A stretch of DNA of 64,000 nt from CAYXSX01 sp964467925 (GCA_964467925.1 CAYXSX010000002.1:62001-126000); one strand, 5' to 3'; counted from the first letter of the stretch, positions 8,151-16,123 are shown. Numbers and translations are program-made. Notes: a model not told the origin generated them from the letters alone.

Positions 8151-8771
8151 ATGACGAAAGTGCAGGCGATAAAAACAGGCGCGAATCGCACGGCCAATGT
8201 TTCACGTGAAACAAAGGAAACGAAAATCTCTGTTTCCGTCAATCTGGACGGGGCGGGCAAGGCCGACATCAAGACGGGAATCGGCTTTTTCGACCATATG
8301 CTGGATCAACTCGCCAAGCACTCGCTTATTGATATTACGATCCGGGCCGAAGGCGACCTTCATATCGATGCCCACCACACGGTGGAAGATACCGGGATTA
8401 CACTGGGTCAGGCTTTGAAAGAGGCGATCGGAGATAAAAAGGGCATTCGCCGTTACGGACATGCCTATGTGCCGATGGACGAGGCTTTGAGCCGCGTCGC
8501 GCTGGATTTTTCCGGCCGTGCGCATCTGGTGTTCGATGTGAACTTTACCAATGAGCGCCTCGGCGAAATGGATACCGAGCTTTTTCAGGAATTCTTTCAA
8601 GGACTGGTCGGAGCGAGCGGTTTAACGCTGCACGCGCAAAACCTGCACGGCACCAATAACCACCACATGATCGAGGCGACGTTCAAGGCTTGCGCCAAAA
8701 GCTTACGCATGGCGGTGGAAATCGACTCCAGAGCCGCGGACCAGCTTCCGAGTACCAAAGGCGCACTTTAA
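8151..8771 (+). CDS. hisB: HisB, imidazoleglycerol-phosphate dehydratase
   Basis: This manganese enzyme dehydrates imidazole glycerol phosphate to imidazole acetol phosphate, the sixth step of histidine synthesis. It is the monofunctional form of 206 residues with no phosphatase domain. Metal-binding repeats are clear: FFDHMLDQLAKHS, DAHHTVEDTG, GTNNHHMIEATFKA. Codons for NVSRET near residue 17 contain a perfect parS site. The gene stands apart from hisA-hisF, with hsl and accessory genes in between. A palindromic repeat lies just after the stop. Confidence 0.97.
   Translation: MTKVQAIKTGANRTANVSRETKETKISVSVNLDGAGKADIKTGIGFFDHMLDQLAKHSLIDITIRAEGDLHIDAHHTVEDTGITLGQALKEAIGDKKGIRRYGHAYVPMDEALSRVALDFSGRAHLVFDVNFTNERLGEMDTELFQEFFQGLVGASGLTLHAQNLHGTNNHHMIEATFKACAKSLRMAVEIDSRAADQLPSTKGAL
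8198..8213. promoter_or_regulatory. parS: parS site inside hisB
   Basis: The 16-base perfect palindrome TGTTTCACGTGAAACA is the canonical chromosomal ParB-binding site. Here it is read as N-V-S-R-E-T in hisB codons. It lies about 23 kb from parB and 25 kb from the next parS site in the window. Confidence 0.92.
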
Positions 8772-8778
8772 AAATCAA

Positions 8779-8877
8779 TCGTCATTGCGACTCCCGCGCA
8801 GGCGGGAGGAAGCAATCTAGAGCCAGGAATGTCGTACTGGATTGCCGCGTTGGGCTTTACCCTCCTCGCAATGACGA
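8779..8877. repeat. Dispersed palindromic repeat, CATTGCGA type
   Basis: The outer arms are TCGTCATTGCGA and the matching TCGCAATGACGA, as at 1671-1756. A nested palindrome CCCGCGCAGGCGGG lies in the left half. It follows the hisB stop and precedes the aquaporin terminator. Confidence 0.85.
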
Positions 8878-8893
8878 AAATAAAATCCTTACC

Positions 8894-8928
8894 AAACAAA
8901 AAGGCGCACCGTGGTTAAACGATGCGCC
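8894..8928 (-). terminator. Intrinsic terminator of the aquaporin gene
   Basis: On the minus strand a GGCGCA/TGCGCC stem (8903-8908 with 8923-8928) is followed by a T-rich tract (TTTTTGTTTGG). It lies about 40 bases past the aqpZ stop codon. Confidence 0.7.
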
Positions 8929-8970
8929 CTCCTTTAATGCTTAAAAGGAAGTTTAAAGCCTAGGAAAGCC

Positions 8971-9609
8971 TTATTTCTTTTTGCCTTTTGCCGGAGCAGC
9001 GTCCAAAAGGCCGTTTTTAACAATCATTGCCGCGACAGCTGCGCCTACGGCCGGAGCCACGACAAACAGCCAGAGCTGGTCAAGTGCTGCGCCGCCTGCG
9101 AATACAGCAGAACCAACGGATTGCGCGGGGTTAACGGCTGTACCGGCCACGATAACGACCAGTGACAGCATCAGACCCATAACCAGACCGCCAAGCCCGG
9201 CCAGCGACTTGTTCGCCGCAACGCGCATGGACATCAGCACGAACAGGCATGTAGCAATCGCCTGTACGCTAAACGCCATTGTCTGGGAGTCGGCGGCAAA
9301 GCCGTTTGCGCCTGTTGCCGTGTCACCCGCGAGCAGGGTGATCACATAGACGGCGGCGGTGGCGCCCACAAGCTGGGCCACGATCAGGCGAAGGCAGGAT
9401 GCAACATCCGTAGCGCCCGCCAAAAGGTGACCGAAAGTGATCGCCGGGTTAAGGTGTCCGCCCGTGATGTAGCTTGCGGCCATCCAGGCCAGACCCATGG
9501 CAAGCGCGATACCAAGCGCTCCCACGGAACCGGCCGCCATGACAGCAGCGCCAACCCCGAGAAGGACGAATATAAAAGTTCCGAGAAGTTCAGTGATTTC
9601 CTTATGCAT
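8971..9609 (-). CDS. Aquaporin-family channel with an atypical selectivity filter
   Basis: This inner-membrane MIP-family channel has six hydrophobic segments in 212 residues and a lysine-rich tail (KGKKK). The two half-helix motifs are HLNPAIT (NPA at 54-56) and AVNPAQS (NPA at 160-162). In water channels the residue after the second NPA is the selectivity-filter Arg; here it is Gln163. The TM5 His of AqpZ also appears to be replaced by Val. It may therefore pass a solute other than, or as well as, water. The ATG at 9609 has a strong site, AAGGAGG, a few bases upstream, which decides against the longer frame to 9639. It is otherwise AqpZ-like, but I leave the gene symbol open. Confidence 0.88.
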   Translation of the reverse strand: MHKEITELLGTFIFVLLGVGAAVMAAGSVGALGIALAMGLAWMAASYITGGHLNPAITFGHLLAGATDVASCLRLIVAQLVGATAAVYVITLLAGDTATGANGFAADSQTMAFSVQAIATCLFVLMSMRVAANKSLAGLGGLVMGLMLSLVVIVAGTAVNPAQSVGSAVFAGGAALDQLWLFVVAPAVGAAVAAMIVKNGLLDAAPAKGKKK

Positions 9610-10091
9610 TTTTAACCTCCTTACATGATTAAATTTCAAGGAAAGTGGAGGGTAAGCCCTGTGATATATTTCTTGGCGTATATTTAAGGGCTCTTACCCC
9701 CTTTCAGGCAGTGAAGACCGGGAGGGATTCCCGATCGGATTAGAGGCTATTCTAGCATACGGCTGCAGGGCGTTTCAGCGAAAAACGTTATTTATCAACC
9801 GCTTAACATGCTGCAGCGCAGCGAGGTTTATAACGATACATGGCGTATCGATTAGCCATAGAGGCTTTGCTCGCATATTGCGCAGCAGCAAATGGTGCAA
9901 CTTTTTGGTGTTAATAACTCTATTCTTTAAAGGGGTTTTATACCTTTACGTCATCACCCGCTTTATACCCTCCGGGTACAAGTGCGGGTGATCCAGAATA
10001 ATGGATGGCCCGGCTTATCCGGGCTATGACGTCTATAAATTCTACGGGCGAACCGCTTGACTTTCCTTATTCAGGGTTTAGAAGAAGCCTT
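9610..10091. other. Intergenic region with hairpin and palindromic repeat
   Basis: The 482 bases between the divergent aquaporin and DUF2946-like genes hold no credible gene. An imperfect palindrome lies at about 9811-9892: CTGCAGCGCA...GCGAG faces CTCGC...TGCGCAGCAG, with an inner TGGC/GCCA hairpin. A dispersed repeat follows at 9949-10031, with CGTCATCACCCGC at its left and GGGCTATGACG at its right. A weak open frame extends from the repeat into the next gene, but it is repeat-derived and I do not use it as a start. Confidence 0.6.
9949..10031. repeat. Dispersed palindromic repeat, GTCATCACCCG type
   Basis: The element begins CGTCATCACCCGC, has an inner GCGGGTGAT and GGCCCGGC...CCGGGC pair, and ends CTATGACG. 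It belongs to the same general class as the GTCATNCC elements at 28619, 31191, 40647 and 41848. Confidence 0.75.
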
Positions 10092-10517
10092 ATGCGTTTT
10101 TATATGAATGCTTTTCTGGTTGTGGTGCTTGTGCTGGCGGGAGTTTCGCCCGCCTGTCAGTTCATTTCCGGTCAAAGCGGCAAGGGGCTGTTTGAAATCT
10201 GTATGCCCGCGAGTTTGTGGCAGGACAAGGAAACGGTCGCACAAATCCCCCTTCCGCCTATCGCTTTTTCACTGGCCGAAGCAGATGAGCTGCCGCAGCC
10301 CGCAGGCGGGCAGGATCACGATCCCGCCATGAAACAGCCGCCCTGCGCCTTTTGTTTTGCGCAGGATCATGTGAAACAGGCTAGCGTTCAATCCGTTACC
10401 CTTGAAGGCTTCGAGCGTTTTGCCGATGCCCGCCTTCAGGCCTTATCCGACCAGATCATCCAAAAATCCCGCCGCGAGATTTATGCCCCGCGCGGCCCCC
10501 CTTCCCTGTTTGTTTAA
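10092..10517 (+). CDS. Small exported Cys-rich protein, DUF2946-like
   Basis: This 141-residue protein starts with a signal peptide or membrane anchor (MRFYMNAFLVVVLVLAGVSPAC). Paired cysteines in LFEICMP and PPCAFCFAQDH, with nearby His residues, match the layout of the DUF2946 family, members of which are often found near copper-handling genes. Metal binding is therefore an inference only. It lies upstream of two small genes on the same strand, the next after a palindromic repeat. The ATG at 10092 is chosen because the earlier frame comes from a repeat. Confidence 0.65.
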   Translation: MRFYMNAFLVVVLVLAGVSPACQFISGQSGKGLFEICMPASLWQDKETVAQIPLPPIAFSLAEADELPQPAGGQDHDPAMKQPPCAFCFAQDHVKQASVQSVTLEGFERFADARLQALSDQIIQKSRREIYAPRGPPSLFV

Positions 10518-10526
10518 TTTTTCACC

Positions 10527-10619
10527 CGTCATTGCGAAGCCCTGTAAGGGCTGAAGCAATCTTGAAGCCATAGGGCCAATTTCTGGATTGCCGCGTCGCC
10601 AAGGCTCCTCGCAATGACG
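10527..10619. repeat. Dispersed palindromic repeat, CATTGCGA type
   Basis: The arms are CGTCATTGCGA and TCGCAATGACG, with an inner CCCTGTAAGGG hairpin. It lies between two co-directional small genes, so any transcript joining them would contain this hairpin. Confidence 0.85.
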
Positions 10620-10650
10620 TTTTAAGATTCCAACAAACAAGGACGTAAAT

Positions 10651-11007
10651 ATGGCGGAAGCAGCAACAGCGGGCTCCGGTACTCTTAGCAATATATTCGG
10701 GCATGTTGCCAAACATTGGGCAATTCATACGCTCTGGATGATACCGATGGCGGTTATGATGATGGCAACGCCTGCCCCCTTGGGCGCGCTTGCCGGCGCC
10801 TTCGAGATGTTGACCAAGAGTTTCTGGGGCTTTTTCTTCGAAGGCGGGATTGTCGATTTATTCAATAACACCGTCTCGGGCGATCTATGGGGCAGCTACG
10901 AATGGGGCTCGATGGATATGAGCGAGCACGCGAGCCATAACACGGCACCTTCTTCCGCACCCGTACTCTCCGATTCCGCAAAACAAATTCTAGGCCTGGA
11001 AAGATAG
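10651..11007 (+). CDS. Hypothetical membrane protein rich in Met
   Basis: No family is recognised for this 118-residue protein. Residues 20-70 are hydrophobic, with one or two likely membrane segments including MIPMAVMMMATPAPLGALAG. The C-terminal third is polar and has a Met/His-rich stretch, SMDMSEHASHN, that could bind a soft metal. AAGGACG precedes the ATG. The next gene begins 7 bases after the stop, so the two are probably one operon. Confidence 0.6.
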   Translation: MAEAATAGSGTLSNIFGHVAKHWAIHTLWMIPMAVMMMATPAPLGALAGAFEMLTKSFWGFFFEGGIVDLFNNTVSGDLWGSYEWGSMDMSEHASHNTAPSSAPVLSDSAKQILGLER

Positions 11008-11014
11008 AAAAATC

Positions 11015-11596
11015 ATGAATAGACGTGAATTAATAATTCTGGCCGCTTCATGGTCGCTGGTTTCGCCGGGCAAGGCTATAGCCGTGCCGCGCCACCCGTT
11101 CGCAAACCTCATAGACCTCGGAACGGAGAGAAATTATCAGCCCCATGCGCAGAAATTCACACTGGCCGTGTTTATGACGGCTCAGAAATATTACGCCAGC
11201 TGCGGGGATAGCTTTATCGGGATCAACCAAATTATTAAGGAACAAGCGCGGTATGGGGAAATCGATCCGGTATTGGTAATGCCCCGCCTAGCCGATCAGC
11301 TTGACCCTTCGGATCGCCAAAATCTGGCGAAGGCGCAAGACTATAATATACGCATTCTAACAGGACAGTTGCCGGATGTTCTGGCGGCGGCGCGCTCTGT
11401 TGGTGCCTCTTTTCAGGTTGACGTCCGGGGCAAAGTCGCCGGGCACGAAGATCCTGCGAATGCCTATTTCCTGACGCCCTATGGCAAAAGTCTTGCTCAC
11501 CATCCAGCGCCGGACCCACTCAGATTTTCCCGGGTTGTCGGGCAATTATTAGATGCGTGCCGCAAACCGGAAAATACAGGTGTATGTTTCGGGTGA
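11015..11596 (+). CDS. Exported protein, possibly thioredoxin-fold (SCO1-like)
   Basis: The N-terminus (MNRRELIILAASWSLVSPGKAIA) looks like a cleavable signal peptide, so the 193-residue protein is probably periplasmic. The region FTLAVFMTAQKYYASCGDSF followed by PVLVMPRLADQLDP and a later FQVDVRGKVAGHEDP recalls the SCO1/SenC or AhpC-TSA thioredoxin fold. The SCO CxxxC copper motif is not present: only one Cys is in that position. The assignment is therefore weak. It is the last gene of a three-gene run with a DUF2946-like protein and a Met-rich membrane protein. Confidence 0.6.
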   Translation: MNRRELIILAASWSLVSPGKAIAVPRHPFANLIDLGTERNYQPHAQKFTLAVFMTAQKYYASCGDSFIGINQIIKEQARYGEIDPVLVMPRLADQLDPSDRQNLAKAQDYNIRILTGQLPDVLAAARSVGASFQVDVRGKVAGHEDPANAYFLTPYGKSLAHHPAPDPLRFSRVVGQLLDACRKPENTGVCFG

Positions 11597-11660
11597 TGGC
11601 AGACCGCTTTTATGTGTAACTTCCCTCCCCTTAATCCCCTCCCTTAGGGGGGGGGAAATT

Positions 11661-12254
11661 TCAGATACGCCGCCGTCTCAAAAGAACGTACAGGGCTCCG
11701 CTGCCGCCGTCTTTGGCTTGCGCCTGCGAGGTTTGCAGGACGAGGGGGCCGAGCGGGGCATCGCGCAGCCATTCTGGCACACGCTCGCGCAATATGCCGG
11801 GGCGCGGTGCCATCCAGTCCGAAGCATGTTCCGCGCTTGCCCGCTCGCGGTCGCCCTTGCCCGTAATGACGAGGACGCAGCGTTTGCCCTCCCCGTACGC
11901 GCTCAAAATAAAGCGCTCTAACGTACGGTGAGCAGTGTCCTGATTCATCCCGTGTAAATCGATCCGGCCTTCGATCGGCATTTTGCCCTTACGGAACCGC
12001 TCCAGATTGCGCGAATCGACATCTTTTCCTGCGCTTTCAAGGTTCTTTGCGGCTGTTTTTTCCTCTTCAAGGCTAAATTCGGGTTTTTTCGGGCGAATTT
12101 TTACGGATTTTATGGAGTTTTTCGCCTCTTTTTTCATTTTCGGGACGTTTTCGCGCGCAATCGGGGTCACATCATGGGTAACGGCGCGCCAAAGGCGCTC
12201 ATCCTCGCTCAAATCTGTGTCATTTTCGTCTTCCGGCGGTTTGCGGCTTCCCAT
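11661..12254 (-). CDS. Smr/MutS2-type endonuclease domain protein
   Basis: The C-terminal half of this 197-residue protein is a small MutS-related (Smr) domain. The signature IDLHGMNQDTAHRTLERFI is followed by VLVITGKGDR, LRERVPEWL and GSGALYVLLRR, the core strands of the domain. Smr domains cut nicked or branched nucleic acids, and in several bacteria act on RNA during ribosome rescue. The N-terminal 90 residues are charged and probably disordered. The gene is convergent with the upstream cluster. GC-rich inverted bases (CCCCTCCC...GGGGGGGG) after its stop could form a weak terminator. Confidence 0.88.
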   Translation of the reverse strand: MGSRKPPEDENDTDLSEDERLWRAVTHDVTPIARENVPKMKKEAKNSIKSVKIRPKKPEFSLEEEKTAAKNLESAGKDVDSRNLERFRKGKMPIEGRIDLHGMNQDTAHRTLERFILSAYGEGKRCVLVITGKGDRERASAEHASDWMAPRPGILRERVPEWLRDAPLGPLVLQTSQAQAKDGGSGALYVLLRRRRI

Positions 12255-12373
12255 GTTCTCGGCCTTTAATCATTTATTTTCAATAGCTTGGCGAAAATCC
12301 GCGCCAATTGGCAAAAACCTTGCATATATTGCCTTGTTCCCCTTTATGAAAGGGGTAGGCTGATAAAGCAAGT

Positions 12374-12982
12374 ATGGATGCCAAGGGCATGTTTAACGGG
12401 ATTACCAATATCTTCAAACCGGGGCCGCTCAAAACGGAGAAGACCGATGCGCGTCTGGAAATCAAGCGTCCGGAGCCTGAATACGAGAAGCGCAAGGGCG
12501 GCAAGCGTAAGAAAACCGCGCAGGAAATTTTCGGCGAGGACGGGGCGACTGTCTCCGTAGACGCGCTGCACGTGTTTCTTGAAAACTTTCTTGAATCGCA
12601 AAATGTAAATGCCGACGATGCTTTTGCCGCCGCTTCGGCGATGCCGCCTTCCGCGCCCGCTTCCGATACGCTGGATATTTCCTCTGCCGCCCAAGCCCCG
12701 AAAGAGCCGCCTGCGCGGCGTGACGGCGCGGCGGCGTACGCGGCACATACATACCAGACCATGTCGCAGAATATGGAGGAAAAATCCCGTACGCATATTC
12801 TCGCCAATGCTTCGCTGGAGGACGGGCCGGAAATCTCCCTTTCCCCGTCGGATGTACGTATTATTTACAACCTGTTGAAAGATTTGAAAAAACTCGAAGG
12901 CCGAGACATACATTACCTGCATATCGAGCGCGGTGACGATTTTCTGCAAAGCATCGTCGATGCCGTGGCCAAGGTGATCTGA
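12374..12982 (+). CDS. Hypothetical protein
   Basis: I do not recognise this 202-residue soluble protein. The N-terminal 50 residues are basic (EYEKRKGGKRKKTAQEIFG). The middle is rich in Ala, Pro and Asp and likely disordered. The C-terminal 60 residues are predicted alpha/beta (SDVRIIYNLLKDLKKLEGRD, then HIERGDDFLQSIVDAVAKVI). It is divergent from the Smr gene. A palindromic repeat follows directly after the stop. Confidence 0.6.
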   Translation: MDAKGMFNGITNIFKPGPLKTEKTDARLEIKRPEPEYEKRKGGKRKKTAQEIFGEDGATVSVDALHVFLENFLESQNVNADDAFAAASAMPPSAPASDTLDISSAAQAPKEPPARRDGAAAYAAHTYQTMSQNMEEKSRTHILANASLEDGPEISLSPSDVRIIYNLLKDLKKLEGRDIHYLHIERGDDFLQSIVDAVAKVI

Positions 12983-12983
12983 T

Positions 12984-13156
12984 TTTTAACTACAGAGCCA
13001 GACAGAGCGCGCAGAGACCTTTTATGCGAAGGTTTGAAGAATTTTTGCGAGCGATAGCGAGCAGAAAAAATTTATTTTATAGTTTTTTGTTTTTGACGCT
13101 TCGCTTCTTTGCGTAAAATAAAGCTCTTGTGCTCTCTGCGCGCTCTGTAGTTAAAA
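12984..13156. repeat. Large palindromic repeat, CTACAGAGC type
   Basis: The left arm (12984-13018) reads TTTTAACTACAGAGCC...GCGCGCAGAGAC and the right arm (13128-13156) reads CTCTCTGCGCGCTCTGTAG plus TTAAAA. The arms are near-perfect complements and enclose about 110 AT-rich bases. The same arms occur at 28570-28746. It fills the gap between two convergent genes. Confidence 0.85.
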
Positions 13157-13157
13157 T

Positions 13158-13643
13158 TTATCGCCCTAACCTGTATCCGGCCTCATCGGTGACAAGATAT
13201 TGCGGATTGGCGGCGTCTTTTTCGATTTTCTGGCGCAAGCGGTAAATATGCGTCTCCAGCGTATGGGTCTCGATATCCGCCCCGTACCCCCAGACTTTTT
13301 CAAGCAATTCCGCGCGCGGTAAGGCCTCGTTTTCGGCTTCGTACAGGGCCTCTAGAATTTCCCGTTCCTTATCGGTCAGTCGTACGGGGTCTTTGCGGCT
13401 CTTTTCCATCAAATCAAGCGATCCGGCCTGAAGCGTATAGGGCCCGAAGCGCAAGGCCTTGCCGCTATTTTGTGAAAAACGCCGCACGCGATCCAAAAAC
13501 GCGCCAAGGCGTAAGGGTTTGGGCAGGGCCTCCCCCTCTTGGCCAAAGCTGCAAAATCCGCTCAAGCCTTGCGTATCCAGCGCCGCGCTCAAGATTTCGC
13601 GGGTTTTGGAGTTCTCTTCACGAATAATCAGCTTTCCGGTCAT
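13158..13643 (-). CDS. Winged-helix transcriptional regulator with a truncated receiver
   Basis: Residues from about 75 onward form an OmpR/PhoB-type winged helix: FGPYTLQAGSLDL, LTDKEREILEALYEA, LLEKVWGYGADIETHTLETHIYRLRQKIE and the wing YLVTDEAGYRL. The N-terminal part is too short for a receiver domain. Only the final segment, PKPLRLGAFLDRVRR, resembles the beta5-alpha5 end of a receiver, and no phospho-acceptor Asp is evident. It probably binds DNA without canonical phosphorylation. The ATG at 13643 is chosen over an upstream TTG at 13688. Similar short regulators occur in other alphaproteobacteria. Confidence 0.8.
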   Translation of the reverse strand: MTGKLIIREENSKTREILSAALDTQGLSGFCSFGQEGEALPKPLRLGAFLDRVRRFSQNSGKALRFGPYTLQAGSLDLMEKSRKDPVRLTDKEREILEALYEAENEALPRAELLEKVWGYGADIETHTLETHIYRLRQKIEKDAANPQYLVTDEAGYRLGR

Positions 13644-13808
13644 AAACCGATCATATTTGCCTGCCCCGATCAGTGCAAGGGCGGGCAAAATGCGCCCTGA
13701 AACGCTCTAAGTCTTTGATATTTTTTCTTAAGTGTTTGATTTTACTACGCCGCTTTTTGGCATAAGCCTTGCAAACTATGAAAAAGGAACAGGAATAATG
13801 GGTAAGTA

Positions 13809-14603
13809 ATGATAGAAAGTAAGGTTTCAGCGCAAAATTATAATTATGCTCTTCAGGGGCAGGCTGCCCCGCCGAAAAAAGTGCTGCGCATGGTAAAATC
13901 CGAACGCATGGGCGGCTCTATTCCCGTCTGGGAGCCCCCGCAAAGCGCCGCGCAAAAGGTTGAACAGCGCCTTGGCGTGGCCGCAACCGGCAAAAACTCC
14001 CCCGGCTATGACAGCATTCTGGACAATGTTTTAACCCTGCAGGAACCGCCAGAGGCGCCGCCCCCCGCTTCTCAGGATCAGGAATTCGGCTTTGCCGACG
14101 TGCTTGATATGATTAACCCGATCCAGCACATTCCCTTTGCCGGGCATCTTTACCGGGAAATGACGGGCGATGAGATCAAGCCGATCTCCAAACTGATCGG
14201 CGGCACACTATTCGGCGGGCCGATCGGGGCCAGCGGCGCGCTGGTTAATATGATCGTGGAAAATGAAACCGGCAAAGATATGGCCGATAACGTCTTTGCC
14301 GCCTTCTCCGGTCATGGCACCTACGGCTCCGGTACATCTGTTCCGGCGCTGGCTGACGCCCGGAGCGCTGCCTCTCGTAATAATCCGGAGGAGCGTTTGA
14401 CCGAGGTCGTGGCGTTATTGGAACAAGGCAGTGGCAGTTTCTACAGCGGATCTTCAGGTGCGGCCATGGCCTATTCCGGTCACGCGGCCCCTTCTTCTGC
14501 GCCCGCTCATTCCTATTTTAGTGCGGAATCTGCCCCCAGACCGTCCCTCGACGCCGCTCCCGTCAAACCTCTCCATGCCCGGCTTGGAAGATATAATGAT
14601 TAG
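13809..14603 (+). CDS. Hypothetical protein with a glycine-rich hydrophobic core
   Basis: This 264-residue protein has a compact central segment (residues about 95-165): FADVLDMINPIQHIPFAGHL followed by YREMTGDEIKPISKLIGG and TLFGGPIGASGALVNMIVE. I believe this core is conserved in alphaproteobacterial proteins of unknown function. The flanks are Pro/Ser/Ala-rich and likely disordered. No signal peptide is visible. The gene is divergent from the winged-helix gene and overlaps the end of the convergent pentapeptide gene by 4 bases. Confidence 0.65.
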   Translation: MIESKVSAQNYNYALQGQAAPPKKVLRMVKSERMGGSIPVWEPPQSAAQKVEQRLGVAATGKNSPGYDSILDNVLTLQEPPEAPPPASQDQEFGFADVLDMINPIQHIPFAGHLYREMTGDEIKPISKLIGGTLFGGPIGASGALVNMIVENETGKDMADNVFAAFSGHGTYGSGTSVPALADARSAASRNNPEERLTEVVALLEQGSGSFYSGSSGAAMAYSGHAAPSSAPAHSYFSAESAPRPSLDAAPVKPLHARLGRYND

Positions 14604-15274
14604 GCGGGCCCGCCCCGCGCGTTTAAATCAGCGCCTTGAGTAAAGGCGCGCTGACTTTCACTGTACAGCTCTTCAATTGTCTCTATTACTTCATTTACTG
14701 CTATTCTGGCACGGTTTTGATCAAGCACAATGACGCTACGCAGGATTCTGTCTCTTTCATCGGGTCGATCATCTCTGATTGAATATTCCAACGCTCTCAT
14801 AGGGATTTCACTCCAGCTAAATTTAGCTCCTTCCAGCTGTGCACCCTGCATTGTTGTTCTGGTTAGATTGGCATTTAATAGATTAGCATTTTGCAAATCT
14901 GCGCCCGTAAGATTAGCATCGGATAAATTGGCAGCCACCAAGGATACCCATGGAAGCTTCGCATAGCCGAGTTCGGCTCCTGAGAAATTTGCTTTGTCGG
15001 CTTGAGATCCCGTGAAATCCATGCTGGGTAATTTCAAGCCGGATAAATCTGCGCCCGTTAAATCGGCTTGAAGCGTCGCGCCTGCCCATATTGTGTCCCC
15101 CGTTGCCCCAACAGCCCGCATTAACGCAGGAACATCAACATCGCGTAGGTTAAGGGTAGTGGTTCCAGCGATTGTAATACGAGGCTTTTCCGGCATACAG
15201 ATTCTACGTGTAATAGCTGCGGTAAGGGTAGCGATTGCATTAACTTGTTCAGACTTTAGCGCGGTTGTCATCAT
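14600..15274 (-). CDS. Pentapeptide repeat protein
   Basis: The centre of this 224-residue protein contains A(D/N)LXX repeats: ADLTGADLSGLKLPSMDFTG, then ANLSDANLTGADLQNANLLN. These form a right-handed quadrilateral beta-helix. The C-terminal 70 residues are helical and charged. Pentapeptide proteins have diverse roles, including gyrase protection and scaffolding, and nothing here points to one. Its stop overlaps the stop of the convergent upstream gene by 4 bases. Confidence 0.85.
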   Translation of the reverse strand: MMTTALKSEQVNAIATLTAAITRRICMPEKPRITIAGTTTLNLRDVDVPALMRAVGATGDTIWAGATLQADLTGADLSGLKLPSMDFTGSQADKANFSGAELGYAKLPWVSLVAANLSDANLTGADLQNANLLNANLTRTTMQGAQLEGAKFSWSEIPMRALEYSIRDDRPDERDRILRSVIVLDQNRARIAVNEVIETIEELYSESQRAFTQGADLNARGGPA

Positions 15275-15353
15275 TTTACACTTTTAGTAAGGAATAAATA
15301 TATCTGAGGGACTTTAAAGCACAAATATAATTATGTCAATATTTTTTCAAGCG

Positions 15354-16028
15354 TTACCCTACCCGCTCGCCAAACACGCCGGTGCCGATGCGGATATGGG
15401 TGGCGCTGAGGGTGATGGCGCGCTCGTAGTCGCCGCTCATGCCCATGGAAAGCTGGGTGAGGCCTAGCTCGCCGGCCATTTTATGCAGCAGGGCGAAATG
15501 CATGGCGGGCGGTTCGTCCGCCGGGGGGATGCACATCAAACCGACGATATTCAGACCGCATTCATCGCGGCAAAGCCTGTAAAATTCCGCCAGATCACTT
15601 GGAATGACGCCCGCTTTCTGTTCTTCCTCTCCCGTATTGACCTGAATGAAGCAGGGAAGGTTGCGGCCTTGTTTTTCCATTTCGCCCGCCAGCGCGCGGG
15701 CCAGTTTCGGGCGGTCCACGCTTTCGATCACATCAAACAGCGCAACCGCGTCTTTAACTTTATTTGTCTGCAAGGGTCCGATCAGATGGAGCCGGAGATC
15801 TGGGTACTTGCCGCTCCGGCGTGTTTCTTCCCAATGCTCGTAAGCTTCCTGCACCCGGTTTTCACCGAAAACGCGCTGCCCGGCGTTAAGAGCCGCCTCA
15901 AGCTTCTCGGCGGGTTGTTTTTTACTGACCGCGACCAGTGTGACGTCTTCGGGTTTTCGTCCCGATTCGGTCGTCAGTTCGGCGATACAGTTTTGAATGT
16001 CGATAAGGTTTTGCGCTACGTTGTTCAT
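15354..16028 (-). CDS. YggS/PROSC-family PLP-binding protein
   Basis: This protein binds pyridoxal phosphate and helps control free PLP and amino acid pools. The PLP-binding Lys is in TLVAVSKKQPAEKL (first Lys near residue 36). Other family motifs are FGENRVQEA, HLIGPLQTNKVKD, FIQVNTGEEEQKAG, LMCIPP, LSMGMSGDYERAI and THIRIGTGVFG. It is a single-domain alanine racemase-like barrel of 224 residues, normal for the family. It is oriented like the upstream porin gene but separated from it by a strong terminator. Confidence 0.95.
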   Translation of the reverse strand: MNNVAQNLIDIQNCIAELTTESGRKPEDVTLVAVSKKQPAEKLEAALNAGQRVFGENRVQEAYEHWEETRRSGKYPDLRLHLIGPLQTNKVKDAVALFDVIESVDRPKLARALAGEMEKQGRNLPCFIQVNTGEEEQKAGVIPSDLAEFYRLCRDECGLNIVGLMCIPPADEPPAMHFALLHKMAGELGLTQLSMGMSGDYERAITLSATHIRIGTGVFGERVG

Positions 16029-16053
16029 GCTTTCGTTCTACCAGCCCAGCGTG

Positions 16054-16087
16054 AAGAAAAAAAGAGGGCGCTCCCGAAGGAACGCCC
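16054..16087 (-). terminator. Strong intrinsic terminator of the porin gene
   Basis: On the minus strand the stem GGGCGTTCC/GGAGCGCCC closes on a TTCG tetraloop and is followed by TCTTTTTTTC. It lies about 37 bases past the porin stop. Confidence 0.9.
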
Positions 16088-16123
16088 GAAAGTAAATCTC
16101 TATATGACTAAACTTCTCAGGTA

